Assembly: GCF_000813005.1 (NCBI RefSeq)
Contig: NZ_JSYP01000003.1
Location: 62,001 to 126,000, forward strand
DNA length: 64,000 bases
DNA from: Flavobacterium sp. KMS
GTDB lineage: Bacteria > Bacteroidota > Bacteroidia > Flavobacteriales > Flavobacteriaceae
Reading direction: 5' to 3'
This document shows, piece by piece, positions 18,078-27,203 of this stretch; position 1 is the stretch's first letter, and the number at the start of each line of letters is the position of its first letter. The notes beneath the pieces were generated by a model that saw only the letters and a list, made by a program, of their open reading frames with translations, made no database searches and was not told the DNA's origin. The position numbers and the translations under genes are program-made.

Positions 18078-18644
18078 ATGGCATCAACATCAGATATTAG
18101 AAACGGATTATGTATCAAATTCAATCACGATATTTATAAAATCGTAGAATTTCTTCACGTAAAACCAGGAAAAGGTCCAGCTTTCGTAAGAACGAAATTA
18201 AGAAGTTTAACTACAGGAAGAGTATTAGATAATACATTTTCTGCAGGACACAAAATTGAAGATGTACGTGTAGAGACACATAATTACCAGTTTTTATATG
18301 CTGAAGGAGATGAATTTCATTTTATGAATACTGAATCTTTTGAGCAAATTTCTTTGAATAAAAACATCCTGGATGCACCTGGATTATTAAAAGAAGGAAC
18401 AAGTGTAATGGTTCAGGTAAATACTGAAACTGATTTACCTTTATCTGTAGATATGCCATCTTCTGTGATTTTAGAAGTTACTTATGCTGAGCCAGGAGTA
18501 AAAGGAAATACAGCAACAAATGCTACTAAATCTGCAACTGTTGAAACTGGGGCTACAGTAAACGTGCCTTTGTTTATTAATGAAGGTGATAAAATTAAAA
18601 TTGATACTGCTTCTGGTTCTTACATGGAGCGTGTAAAAGAGTAG
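18078..18644 (+). CDS. efp: Translation elongation factor P
   Basis: Relieves ribosome stalling at polyproline. At 188 residues it has the three-domain layout of the family: an N-terminal KOW-like domain, then two OB folds. The modification loop is PGKGPA with Lys32 at the tip. The C-terminus contains the family signature region VNVPLFINEGDKIKIDTASGSYMERV. Which enzyme, if any, modifies Lys32 is not evident from the window. It sits between lpxA and a second LpxD-like gene. Confidence 0.97.
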   Translation: MASTSDIRNGLCIKFNHDIYKIVEFLHVKPGKGPAFVRTKLRSLTTGRVLDNTFSAGHKIEDVRVETHNYQFLYAEGDEFHFMNTESFEQISLNKNILDAPGLLKEGTSVMVQVNTETDLPLSVDMPSSVILEVTYAEPGVKGNTATNATKSATVETGATVNVPLFINEGDKIKIDTASGSYMERVKE

Positions 18645-18735
18645 TTTTTATTAGTTTTCAGTTTTTAGTCCCAGTTAACATCAATATCGATTGTGAACTG
18701 GGACTAAAACTGAGACTAAAAACTAATTATAAATT
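18645..18735. repeat. Long inverted-word hairpin between efp and lpxD paralogue
   Basis: The left arm (18651-18676) and right arm (18696-18726) are largely complementary around the block AGTCCCAGTT / AACTGGGACT. Each arm repeats the word ACTAAAA or its complement several times. The predicted stem is long and stable. The right arm ends just before the ATG of the next gene. Confidence 0.75.
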
Positions 18736-19665
18736 ATGAAATTTCAAAAAGTTCACTCTTTACAAGAAATTGCAAATTTGCTTAATTGCGAATTTGTTGG
18801 TGATAAAAACTTCCAAGTCCTAGGTATGAATGAAATTCATGTTGTCGAGCCTGGAGACATTGTTTTTGTTGACCATCCAAAATATTACGACAAAGCCTTA
18901 AATTCGGCAGCAACAATTGTGTTAATCAATAAAGTTGTTGATTGTCCCGAAGGTAAAGCACTACTAATTTCTGATGATCCTTTCAGAGATTTTAATATCC
19001 TAACTAAACATTTTAGACCTTTTCAGGCAACAAATGTATCTATAGCTCTTTCTGCAACTATTGGAGAAGGAACCGTTATTCAGCCTAATTGTTTTATTGG
19101 AAACAATGTTACAATAGGAAAGAACTGTCTGATACATCCTAATGTTACTATTTACGATCATACAGTAATTGGTGACAATGTCATGATTCATGCAGGAACA
19201 ATATTAGGTGCAGATGCTTTTTATTATAAAAAACGCCCAGATGGTTTCGACCAGTTAATTTCTGGTGGAAGAGTAGTAATAAAAGACAATGTTGGCATTG
19301 GTGCATTATGTACTATTGATAAAGGAGTTACTGGTGATACAACTATCGGAGAAGGTACTAAACTAGATAATCAGGTTCATGTTGGGCACGATACCGTTAT
19401 TGGTAAAAAATGCTTAATTGCTTCACAAACGGGTATTGCTGGTTGTGTAATTATCGAAGATGAAGTAACAATTTGGGGACAAGTTGGTACAACAAGTGGT
19501 ATTACGATAGGAGAGAAAGCTGTAATAATGGGACAAACAGGAGTTACTAAATCTGTAGAAGGAGGGAAGTCTTATTTTGGTACACCAATCGAAGAATCTA
19601 GAGAAAAGCTAAAACAATTAGCTAATATCAAGAAAATTCCTGAAATTCTTAATAAATTAAAATAA
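18736..19665 (+). CDS. LpxD-like N-acyltransferase paralogue
   Basis: A 309-residue relative of LpxD. It keeps an N-terminal UDP-binding-like domain (1-98, containing [15 protein letters not shown]), left-handed beta-helix repeats (about 100-280), and a His in the catalytic position (His218 in [12 protein letters not shown]). It is about 40 residues shorter than the copy at 14701, mainly in the C-terminal tail. It may acylate another UDP-amino sugar or be a second LpxD with different chain preference. That is inference. It is followed 2 bases later by an NTF2-like gene. Confidence 0.85.
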   Translation: MKFQKVHSLQEIANLLNCEFVGDKNFQVLGMNEIHVVEPGDIVFVDHPKYYDKALNSAATIVLINKVVDCPEGKALLISDDPFRDFNILTKHFRPFQATNVSIALSATIGEGTVIQPNCFIGNNVTIGKNCLIHPNVTIYDHTVIGDNVMIHAGTILGADAFYYKKRPDGFDQLISGGRVVIKDNVGIGALCTIDKGVTGDTTIGEGTKLDNQVHVGHDTVIGKKCLIASQTGIAGCVIIEDEVTIWGQVGTTSGITIGEKAVIMGQTGVTKSVEGGKSYFGTPIEESREKLKQLANIKKIPEILNKLK

Positions 19666-19667
19666 CT

Positions 19668-20030
19668 ATGACTGCTAAAGAATTTGTTCAGAAATTTTAT
19701 AAATCGGATGCATTGATTGATAGTGAAACTTTCAAATTATATCTGCATCCTGAGGTAATAGTTGATTGGCATAGTACAAAAGGACCTATCCAGTTGAACT
19801 ACAATGGTGTATTAGATTTATCTAACGAATTAGGCAGAGCTTACGTACGTTCTAAAGTAAGAATTAGTCATATTATAGAAGAAGATGATTTAGTTTCTGT
19901 ACGATATTCTCATTATGTAAAAACAATAGAAAATCCTAGAGAAGAAATGCTTTTAGCCCATTTTATGGCTATTTGGCAAATAAAAGACAATAAATTATAC
20001 AGAGGTTATCAAATGAGTCAATTATTATAA
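19668..20030 (+). CDS. NTF2/SnoaL-like fold protein
   Basis: A 120-residue cone-shaped-fold protein with the pattern of the SnoaL/NTF2-like group: an N-terminal helix AKEFVQKFYKSDALID, a WHSTKGP strand region, and a C-terminal FMAIWQIKDNKLYRGYQMSQ strand pair. No catalytic residues can be assigned. It begins 2 bases after the LpxD paralogue and is almost certainly co-translated with it. It may have a supporting role there, but this is only positional. Confidence 0.75.
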   Translation: MTAKEFVQKFYKSDALIDSETFKLYLHPEVIVDWHSTKGPIQLNYNGVLDLSNELGRAYVRSKVRISHIIEEDDLVSVRYSHYVKTIENPREEMLLAHFMAIWQIKDNKLYRGYQMSQLL

Positions 20031-20073
20031 GATATTTTGATAATAAAAAGGTTTAAAATAATTTACAAAACCT

Positions 20074-20081
20074 TACTTTTG
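20074..20081 (+). promoter_or_regulatory. Putative -7 element of sucD
   Basis: TACTTTTG fits TAnnTTTG and ends 35 bases before the sucD ATG, a normal leader length. Confidence 0.5.
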
Positions 20082-20116
20082 CATCACAATTTTAAAAACT
20101 ACATAAAATATATATC

Positions 20117-20989
20117 ATGAGTGTTTTAGTTAATAAAGATTCCAAAATAATTGTTCAAGGATTTACAGGAAGCGAAGGAACTTTCCATGCTTCTCAAATG
20201 ATTGAGTACGGTACTAATGTTGTTGGTGGTGTAACTCCAGGAAAAGGAGGAACTACACATTTAGATCGTCCGGTTTTTAATACAGTACAAGATGCTGTAG
20301 AGCAAGCTGGAGCAGATACAACTATCATTTTTGTACCACCTGCATTTGCTGCTGATGCTATCATGGAAGCAGCTGACGCTGGAATTAAAGTTATCATCGC
20401 TATTACAGAAGGAATTCCTGTAGCAGATATGATTAAAGCTAATAGCTATGTAAAAGAAAGAAACGCTAGATTAATTGGACCTAACTGTCCTGGTATCATT
20501 ACTCCAGGTGAAGCTAAAGTTGGAATTATGCCAGGTTTCGTTTTCAAAAAAGGAACTGTAGGTATCGTTTCTAAATCAGGAACTTTAACTTACGAAGCTG
20601 CTGATCAAGTTGTAAAACAAGGATTAGGAATTACTACAGCAATTGGTATTGGTGGAGATCCAATTATCGGAACTACTACTAAAGAAGCTGTTGAGTTGTT
20701 AATGAACGATCCAGAAACTGAATGTATCGTAATGATTGGTGAAATTGGTGGACAATTAGAAGCTGATGCTGCTAAATGGATTAAAGCTGATGGTAACCGT
20801 AAACCAGTTGTAGGTTTCATCGCAGGAGTTACTGCTCCAGCAGGACGTACAATGGGTCACGCAGGTGCTATCGTTGGTGGTACTGATGATACAGCTGAAG
20901 CTAAAAAACAAATCATGAGAGACAACGGAATTCACGTAGTTGATTCTCCAGCTGAAATTGGTAAAAAAGTAAAAGAAGTATTAGGATAA
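20117..20989 (+). CDS. sucD: Succinyl-CoA ligase, alpha subunit
   Basis: Subunit of the citric-acid-cycle enzyme that makes ATP or GTP from succinyl-CoA. At 290 residues it is normal. The CoA-binding fold starts with [14 protein letters not shown] and [10 protein letters not shown], and the phospho-histidine lies in [15 protein letters not shown] (about residue 246). The beta-subunit gene sucC is not adjacent, so the two subunits are made from separate loci. It has its own promoter and a strong terminator. Confidence 0.97.
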   Translation: MSVLVNKDSKIIVQGFTGSEGTFHASQMIEYGTNVVGGVTPGKGGTTHLDRPVFNTVQDAVEQAGADTTIIFVPPAFAADAIMEAADAGIKVIIAITEGIPVADMIKANSYVKERNARLIGPNCPGIITPGEAKVGIMPGFVFKKGTVGIVSKSGTLTYEAADQVVKQGLGITTAIGIGGDPIIGTTTKEAVELLMNDPETECIVMIGEIGGQLEADAAKWIKADGNRKPVVGFIAGVTAPAGRTMGHAGAIVGGTDDTAEAKKQIMRDNGIHVVDSPAEIGKKVKEVLG

Positions 20990-21016
20990 TCTCTAATATT
21001 CAAAATAATAAATTCC

Positions 21017-21050
21017 AAAAAAAAGTCTCAATATCTGTTGAGACTTTTTT
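21017..21050 (+). terminator. Intrinsic terminator of sucD
   Basis: Stem AAGTCTCAA (21023-21031) / TTGAGACTT (21038-21046) with a 6-base loop, an A-run on the 5' side and a T-run on the 3' side. Confidence 0.9.
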
Positions 21051-21131
21051 ACATTTTTAAAATGTATGGAGTATAATTTAAAAACGTAGCAACTTAGATA
21101 CTCCCTTTCTTAGAAGCTTAAAAAAAGAAAT

Positions 21132-21560
21132 ATGTATAAAGAATTAGAAAAGTTTACAGTAAAAGGAAATTTTACTTACACACAAGACGATAGCTTAGAA
21201 GAAGTTTGTAATGCTTCTGAATCAGGAAGTGGTGTTTTTGTTGTTTACGCTGTTAATGGTGATGACAAAGAATTAATCATGGTAGCTTCTACAGGAACTG
21301 TACAAAACGACGGAACTTTAAAAAGCAAAAATGGTGGATTACACGATAAAATCGTAAACGGTCATCAATTTGCAAAAACTGGAAGAAAATATTCTTGGCC
21401 AGCTCAAATGAAATTGGAAGGAATCGAAAGATTAGAAGTTTCTTGGTATGAGACTTTTAATGCAGATGTAAAATTAATCCCAACATACATTGAAGGGAAA
21501 ATATTGCAAGATTTCTTAGATGAAAATGGTAGATTACCAAGATGGAATGTAGCTTTCTAG
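21132..21560 (+). CDS. Conserved hypothetical protein, 142 residues
   Basis: I do not recognise a named family. The protein is soluble, without a signal peptide. A segment around residues 34-80 (GVFVVYAV, then IMVASTGTV, then LHDKIVNGHQF) loosely resembles the strand-turn-strand-helix order of GIY-YIG domains, but the key Arg and Tyr residues are not convincingly placed. The C-terminal half has many aromatics (YSWPAQMK, VSWYETF). The gene stands alone between two terminators. Coding status is supported by its length and codon pattern. Confidence 0.7.
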   Translation: MYKELEKFTVKGNFTYTQDDSLEEVCNASESGSGVFVVYAVNGDDKELIMVASTGTVQNDGTLKSKNGGLHDKIVNGHQFAKTGRKYSWPAQMKLEGIERLEVSWYETFNADVKLIPTYIEGKILQDFLDENGRLPRWNVAF

Positions 21561-21581
21561 TCATACTCCAGATAACAATAT

Positions 21582-21612
21582 AAAAAAGCTTCACTTCGGT
21601 GAGGCTTTTTTT
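21582..21612 (+). terminator. UUCG-loop terminator, copy 1
   Basis: Stem AAAAAAGCTTCAC and GTGAGGCTTTTTT around a TTCG tetraloop closed by C-G. It has A- and T-runs on both flanks, so it could work on both strands. The hairpin is repeated exactly at 24093-24122. Confidence 0.9.
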
Positions 21613-21620
21613 AGGAGATA

Positions 21621-21649
21621 TTGTTCCAAAATTTCATTTTATATATTTG
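21621..21649 (+). promoter_or_regulatory. Promoter of the secreted leucine-rich-repeat gene
   Basis: TTG at 21621-21623, an 18-base spacer, and TATATTTG at 21642-21649: a close match to the full Bacteroidota promoter. It places the true start at the ATG at 21669, since the earlier in-frame ATG at 21621 lies inside the -33 box. Confidence 0.7.
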
Positions 21650-21668
21650 CGCCCATAAACTAATCTAC

Positions 21669-24071
21669 ATGATAAAAAATTACTTATTACTATTGGCTTT
21701 AACTTTTTTTTCTTTTGTTAATGCCCAAACTATTACTATTCCAGACACCAATTTTAAAGCCAAATTACTTGAAGCGGATGTAACTAACAAAATAGCTCAA
21801 AATCTTAATGGTGAGTATATAAAAATTGATTTAAATGGTGATGGTGAAATTCAGGAATCTGAAGCTTTACAAATTACAGGTCTTATTATTACAAAATCAA
21901 GTATCTCTACTTTAGAGGGAATTAAAAAATTTAAGAATTTATCTTACTTAGATTGCTCAGAAAACCAGTTAACAGAATTAGATGTTAGCGATATGATTTC
22001 TCTTCAAAACTTATTTTTATCTTATAATCAGGTAGTTAATCTGAATCTAAAAGGATTAGTTTATCTTGAGAGATTATCTTGTGGTAATAATCTATTAGAT
22101 AAATTAAATATAGAAGGACTAAATAATATAACCCATTTAGGTTATAATGATAACAAACTAACAAACGTAGATATCTCTTCATTAACAAAATTATCGGATC
22201 TATCATGCGGTGGTAATCCACTAGTTAAATTAGATTTAAAAGGATTGACAAATCTATATTCATTATTCTGCGGAAACAATGGATTGACTACTTTAGATTT
22301 AAATGGACTTACAAGATTAGCAATGTTAGGATGTGAAAACAATTATTTGACAAATTTAGATTTAAAAGGATCTGTAAATTTGACATGGTTAGAATGCACA
22401 AATAACAAATTAAAGACATTAGATTTATCAGGTCTAAACAAAATTGAGATGTTAGCTTGCGGTAGCAATGAGTTTACTACATTAAATATTGAGAATTTAG
22501 GTAAAATAGGGTATTTTACAATCAACAATAGTCCTTTTCTAGAGACTATTTTTATGAAAAATGGCACTCCTAGATATACAAGTTTTTCATATCATCCTTC
22601 ACCAAATTTAAAATATATTTGCACTGATGATTATAAAGTATCTTCTCTAAATCAATCATTAATAAAAAACGGGAATGTTAATTGTGTTGTGAGTTCTTAT
22701 TGTTCTTTTATTCCTGGAGGACCTCTTTATTCAATTCAGGGTAAAATTGCACTGGATAAAAACAACAATGGTTGCGATGCATCAGATATCAATGTTTCTA
22801 ATATGAAATTTTCCATTACCGATGGGGTAACAAAAGGGAATTTTATAACCAATGAATCTGGGAATTATTCCATCTCAGTTCCTCAAGGGAGTCATACGAT
22901 TACGCCTTTATTAGAAAATCCAAGCTATTTTAACGTTTATCCAGCATCTATACAAACCAACCCTACTTTTACAGGTCAAGTTTTACAAAACTTCTGTCTA
23001 TCTCCTAATAAAGTTCGCAAAGATTTAGAAATAGTTTTATTAGCAATAGAAGCAGCAAGACCAGGATTTGATGCGAGTTACAAAATCATTTATAAAAACA
23101 AAGGAAATGCAACCCAATCAGGAAGTGTGAGTCTTACTTATAATGATGCTGTCTTAGATATGGTAAGTTCAAGTTCAGCACTTTCAAGCCAATCTGTAAA
23201 TAATGTTTCTTGGAGTTTTATTGATTTAAAGCCTTTTGAAACTAGAGAAATTAAAATTGTATTTAATGTAAATTCTCCTATGGAAACTCCTGCAGTAAAC
23301 AATGATGATATCCTTAGTTATACTGCAACAATCAGTTCAACAGATACTGACGAAACACCAAGTGATAATATATTTACTTTGAATCAAAAAGTTGTGGGTT
23401 CTTACGATCCAAATGACAAAACGTGTCTAGAAGGTGATGTAATTACATCTTCTTTAATAGGTGAGTATGTGCATTACATGATTCGTTTTGAAAATACAGG
23501 TACATATCCTGCTCAAAATGTGGTGGTAACAGATATTATCGATTTAACAAAATTTGATATTTCGACTTTAATACCTACAAATGCAAGTCATTCCTATATT
23601 ACCAAAATTTCAGATAAAAATAAAGTCGAATTCATTTTTGAGAATATTCAATTACCGTTTGATAATGCTAACAATGATGGTTATATTGCTTTTAAAATAA
23701 AAACGTTACCAACACTTTCTGTTGGAGATAGTTTTCAGAATGAAGCCAACATCTTTTTTGATTATAATTTTCCTATACTTACCAATAAAGCTATATCAAC
23801 TTTTAAAACTTTAGGTATTCAGGATTTTGAATTTTCAAATTATTTAAGCGTATATCCAGTACCTGCAAAAGAGATTTTGAATGTTTCTGCAAAAGGTAAT
23901 ATAGAAATTAAATCAATGGCAGTTTATAATCTTTTAGGACAATTGGTTATTGCTGTTCCAAATGCGAAAAACACTAAAACGATAGACGTTTCTCCACTAA
24001 AAACGGGAACTTATTTCCTTAGCATTAAATCAGATAAAGGAACATCTAATACAAAATTTATTAAGGAATAA
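21669..24071 (+). CDS. Secreted leucine-rich-repeat protein with type IX sorting domain
   Basis: An 800-residue secreted or cell-surface protein. The signal peptide is MIKNYLLLLALTFFSFVNAQ. It is followed by an EF-hand-like loop (DLNGDGEIQESE), then about nine leucine-rich repeats of about 21 residues built on LxxLxCxxNxLTxLDLxGL. The middle part has a carboxypeptidase-regulatory-like beta-sandwich (IQGKIALDKNNNGCD) and a DUF11-like repeat region (SYDPNDKTCLEGD, YMIRFENTGTYPAQNVVVTD). The C-terminus is a type IX sorting domain (VYPVPAKEILNV to FIKE). Start chosen at the signal peptide. Ligand unknown; adhesion or binding is plausible. Confidence 0.88.
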   Translation: MIKNYLLLLALTFFSFVNAQTITIPDTNFKAKLLEADVTNKIAQNLNGEYIKIDLNGDGEIQESEALQITGLIITKSSISTLEGIKKFKNLSYLDCSENQLTELDVSDMISLQNLFLSYNQVVNLNLKGLVYLERLSCGNNLLDKLNIEGLNNITHLGYNDNKLTNVDISSLTKLSDLSCGGNPLVKLDLKGLTNLYSLFCGNNGLTTLDLNGLTRLAMLGCENNYLTNLDLKGSVNLTWLECTNNKLKTLDLSGLNKIEMLACGSNEFTTLNIENLGKIGYFTINNSPFLETIFMKNGTPRYTSFSYHPSPNLKYICTDDYKVSSLNQSLIKNGNVNCVVSSYCSFIPGGPLYSIQGKIALDKNNNGCDASDINVSNMKFSITDGVTKGNFITNESGNYSISVPQGSHTITPLLENPSYFNVYPASIQTNPTFTGQVLQNFCLSPNKVRKDLEIVLLAIEAARPGFDASYKIIYKNKGNATQSGSVSLTYNDAVLDMVSSSSALSSQSVNNVSWSFIDLKPFETREIKIVFNVNSPMETPAVNNDDILSYTATISSTDTDETPSDNIFTLNQKVVGSYDPNDKTCLEGDVITSSLIGEYVHYMIRFENTGTYPAQNVVVTDIIDLTKFDISTLIPTNASHSYITKISDKNKVEFIFENIQLPFDNANNDGYIAFKIKTLPTLSVGDSFQNEANIFFDYNFPILTNKAISTFKTLGIQDFEFSNYLSVYPVPAKEILNVSAKGNIEIKSMAVYNLLGQLVIAVPNAKNTKTIDVSPLKTGTYFLSIKSDKGTSNTKFIKE

Positions 24072-24092
24072 TCTATATAATAGCTAACTTAT

Positions 24093-24122
24093 AAAAAAGC
24101 TTCACTTCGGTGAGGCTTTTTT
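24093..24122 (+). terminator. UUCG-loop terminator, copy 2
   Basis: Identical in its hairpin core and T-run to the terminator at 21582-21612. The two copies bracket the leucine-rich-repeat gene. Confidence 0.9.
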
Positions 24123-24155
24123 GTATTACAAATTTTATAAAACGCCTAAATAATC

Positions 24156-24163
24156 TATATTTG
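24156..24163 (+). promoter_or_regulatory. Putative -7 element of fabG
   Basis: TATATTTG matches TAnnTTTG, 31 bases before the fabG ATG. The -33 region lacks a clear TTG. Confidence 0.5.
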
Positions 24164-24194
24164 TATTTCAAAAATAAAAAACGAATACCTTAAT

Positions 24195-24941
24195 ATGAAA
24201 TTACTAGAAGGAAAAGTAGCCATCATTACTGGCGCAAGCCGCGGAATAGGAAAAGGAATTGCTGAAGTTTTTGCTAAACACGGTGCAAATGTAGCTTTTA
24301 CATACAGTTCATCTGTAGAATCGGCTTTGGCTTTAGAAAAAGAATTAAACGCTCTAGGGATTAAAGCAAAAGGATATCAATCAAATGCAGCAGATTTTAC
24401 TGAAGCTCAAACTTTTGTAGATGCAGTTTTGGCTGATTTTGGAACTGTAGATATCTTGATAAATAATGCAGGAATTACTAAAGACAACCTTTTAATGCGT
24501 ATGTCTGAGGCTGATTTTGACCAAGTTATTGATGTTAACTTGAAATCAGTTTTTAATATGACAAAAGCTATTCAAAAAACATTTTTGAAACAACGTTCTG
24601 GATCAATCATCAACATGAGTAGTGTTGTTGGAGTAAAAGGAAATGCTGGACAAACAAACTATGCCGCTTCTAAAGCTGGTGTTAACGGATTTACAAAATC
24701 AGTAGCGTTAGAGTTAGGTTCTCGTAATATTCGTTGTAATGCAATTGCACCAGGATTTATCGAAACAGAAATGACTGCAAAATTAAGCGAAGATGTAGTA
24801 AAAGGTTGGAGAGAAGGAATTCCGTTGAAACGTGGAGGAACTACTGAAGATGTTGCAAACGCTTGTCTTTTCTTAGCTTCAGATATGAGTGCTTACGTTA
24901 CAGGACAAGTTCTTAATGTTTGTGGAGGAATGCTTACTTAG
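24195..24941 (+). CDS. fabG: 3-oxoacyl-ACP reductase
   Basis: Short-chain dehydrogenase that reduces 3-oxoacyl-ACP with NADPH in fatty-acid elongation. At 248 residues it has the cofactor turn TGASRGIGKG (about 13-22), the NNAGIT motif, the catalytic Ser in NMSSVVG, and YAASKAG with catalytic Tyr and Lys. The C-terminus ends with VTGQVLNVCGGM. The close match to FabG throughout favours this over other short-chain dehydrogenases. It has no fab neighbours and its own promoter. Confidence 0.93.
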   Translation: MKLLEGKVAIITGASRGIGKGIAEVFAKHGANVAFTYSSSVESALALEKELNALGIKAKGYQSNAADFTEAQTFVDAVLADFGTVDILINNAGITKDNLLMRMSEADFDQVIDVNLKSVFNMTKAIQKTFLKQRSGSIINMSSVVGVKGNAGQTNYAASKAGVNGFTKSVALELGSRNIRCNAIAPGFIETEMTAKLSEDVVKGWREGIPLKRGGTTEDVANACLFLASDMSAYVTGQVLNVCGGMLT

Positions 24942-25110
24942 AAAGGTACTGATCCCGAAGTTTCGGGACTGAGTAACAAAGGTTCAAAGGTTTTTGTTGT
25001 AAAGATTTAGGTTACTATTGCTCAATAATTTAAAGATTTGAGTAATAACGACTGATTTTGTTTTTTCAATCATTAAATCTTTCAATCATTAAATCTTTTA
25101 ATAAAAAATT
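24942..25110. repeat. Word-repeat spacer between fabG and VWA gene
   Basis: Contains a CCCGAA-GT-TTCGGG hairpin near 24954-24969, GGTTCAAAGG-type words, and two copies of CAATCATTAAATCTTT just before the next gene. The last block, ATCTTTTAATAAAAAA (25093-25108), is identical to 43411-43426 upstream of hisA. Confidence 0.65.
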
Positions 25111-27138
25111 ATGACTACAAACACGATTCTATTATTAGTACTTTCATTAGTAATCGCAGGAGGTTTGTCGTTTTTTCAATATTATTATAAAGCCAAAAGC
25201 AAATCAAAACTGAATTTGTTTTTGGCTTTTTTACGTTTTCTATCCATTTTTGGAATATTGGTTTTATTGATAAATCCAATAATTACAAAGAACTCGTTAG
25301 AAATCATTAAAACTCCATTGCCAATTGTAGTGGATAATTCAAGTTCGATAACAGCTTTAAACTCTAAAGAAAAAGTTCTTGAATTATATAAAAAATTAGC
25401 GTCGAATAAAGATTTACAAGATAAGTACGAAATTCAATCGTATCAATTTGATGCTGACTTTAAACAATCAGAAGAATTTGATTTTAAAGGAACTCAGACT
25501 AATCTAGACGAAATTGCTAAGAATTTAAAAAGCATCAATAAGAATGTGGTTTTTCCAACTGTAGTTATTACCGACGGAAACCAGACTACAGGAAATGATT
25601 ATGTGTATCGCTTTGATCCAAACAATAAAGTATATCCTGTAATTGTAGGAGACACAACAACTTTTTTGGATTTAAAGATTAATCAGCTCAACGTAAACAA
25701 ATACGCTTTTTATAAAAATAAATTCCCAGTTGAAGTATTCTTGCAATATTCGGGAACAAAAAATATAAATTCTGATTTATCGATTTCTCAGGGAAGTACA
25801 GTTTTAGCCAAAGAGAGGATTTCTTTTTCGCCATCTAAAAAAACTGCTACTTTAAATGTATTATTACCTGCAGATAAAGTAGGCGTACAAATTTTTAAAG
25901 CAACCATTTCGTCAAGCGAAAAAGAAAAAAACACCTATAACAATACTAAGAATTTTGCTGTAGAAATTATAGATCAAAAAACAACTGTAGCTATTGTTTC
26001 AGCAATAAATCATCCAGATATTGCGGCTTTAAAACGTTCGATAGAATCTAATGCACAACGTAAAGTGGTTTTGGTTAAGCCAAATGAAATCAAATCTTTA
26101 CAAGATTATAATATTTTAATTTTGTATCAACCAACAGCTTCATTCAAATCTGTTTTTGACACCAATAAAGCGGCAGGAATTAATACCTTTATTATAACAG
26201 GAAACAATACCGATTTTAATTTTCTGAATCAGCAACAAACTGCTTTCTCATTTAGAATGAGCAGTCAGAAAGAAGATTATTTGGCCGAATTTAATTCGCA
26301 GTTTAATTTATTTGCTGCTGAAGAAATTGGATTTGAAAATTTTCCGCCTTTGCAAAATTTATTCGGAACAATTACTACCAATGGAAATGTTTCGACTTTA
26401 CTTTCGTCAAAAATCAGAAATGTAGCAACGAATGCTCCATTATTGGCATTTACCGAAAATCAAGGAAAAAGAAATGCCTATCTATTAGGAGAAAATACCT
26501 GGAAATGGCGCATGCAAAGTCATATCGATAATCAGTCATTTGCCAAATATGATATTTTTATTGATAAAATCATACAATATTTAGCATCAAATAATACTAA
26601 AAAATCATTAGTTGTAAATCACGAAAGCTTTTATAACTCGGGTGATGCACTAGAAATCAACGCTCAGTATTTTAATAAAAACTATGAGTTTGATGAAAAA
26701 GCCAATCTTACCATTTCTGTAACGAACACTGAAACTAAGCAAACTAAAAATTACGATTTATTAAAAGGGAATAATTCTTACTCAGTAAACTTAGATGGAC
26801 TCTCTGCCAGGAAATATTCTTTTTCTGTTAAAGAATTAAATTCAAAGACCACGTATTCAAGTCGTTTTGAGATATTAGATTTTGATATCGAAAAGCAATT
26901 TGTAAACCCAGATGTTCTGAAATTGCAGCAATTGGCATTGCAAACCAATGGGAAAGCTTTTTTTCAAGATCAATCGGATGCATTAATAAAAACTCTTTTA
27001 GAAAATCCTGAATACAAAGCAATCCAAAAAAATGTGAGTGCCAAAACTCCTTTAATTGATTGGGTTTGGCTTCTTGTTTTAATTTCTATTGCATTAGCAA
27101 CCGAATGGTTTGTTAGAAAATACAATGGAATGTTGTGA
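25111..27138 (+). CDS. VWA-like membrane protein
   Basis: A 675-residue protein with two N-terminal membrane segments (about 4-24 and 34-58), a large periplasmic region, and one C-terminal membrane segment (about 648-668, VWLLVLISIALATEWFV). After the second segment comes PIVVDNSSSI, a candidate metal-ion-dependent adhesion site of the von Willebrand A fold (D-x-S-x-S). A later part (about 290-370) resembles the glutamine-amidotransferase-like domain seen in related Bacteroidota proteins. Function unknown; possibly a cell-envelope assembly factor. It stands alone. Confidence 0.75.
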   Translation: MTTNTILLLVLSLVIAGGLSFFQYYYKAKSKSKLNLFLAFLRFLSIFGILVLLINPIITKNSLEIIKTPLPIVVDNSSSITALNSKEKVLELYKKLASNKDLQDKYEIQSYQFDADFKQSEEFDFKGTQTNLDEIAKNLKSINKNVVFPTVVITDGNQTTGNDYVYRFDPNNKVYPVIVGDTTTFLDLKINQLNVNKYAFYKNKFPVEVFLQYSGTKNINSDLSISQGSTVLAKERISFSPSKKTATLNVLLPADKVGVQIFKATISSSEKEKNTYNNTKNFAVEIIDQKTTVAIVSAINHPDIAALKRSIESNAQRKVVLVKPNEIKSLQDYNILILYQPTASFKSVFDTNKAAGINTFIITGNNTDFNFLNQQQTAFSFRMSSQKEDYLAEFNSQFNLFAAEEIGFENFPPLQNLFGTITTNGNVSTLLSSKIRNVATNAPLLAFTENQGKRNAYLLGENTWKWRMQSHIDNQSFAKYDIFIDKIIQYLASNNTKKSLVVNHESFYNSGDALEINAQYFNKNYEFDEKANLTISVTNTETKQTKNYDLLKGNNSYSVNLDGLSARKYSFSVKELNSKTTYSSRFEILDFDIEKQFVNPDVLKLQQLALQTNGKAFFQDQSDALIKTLLENPEYKAIQKNVSAKTPLIDWVWLLVLISIALATEWFVRKYNGML

Positions 27139-27203
27139 TGAAATATAATCGAATTCCTTCTAGCTTTTTGTAATCTTGTGGTTATGAATTAAAAGTCTAA
27201 ATT

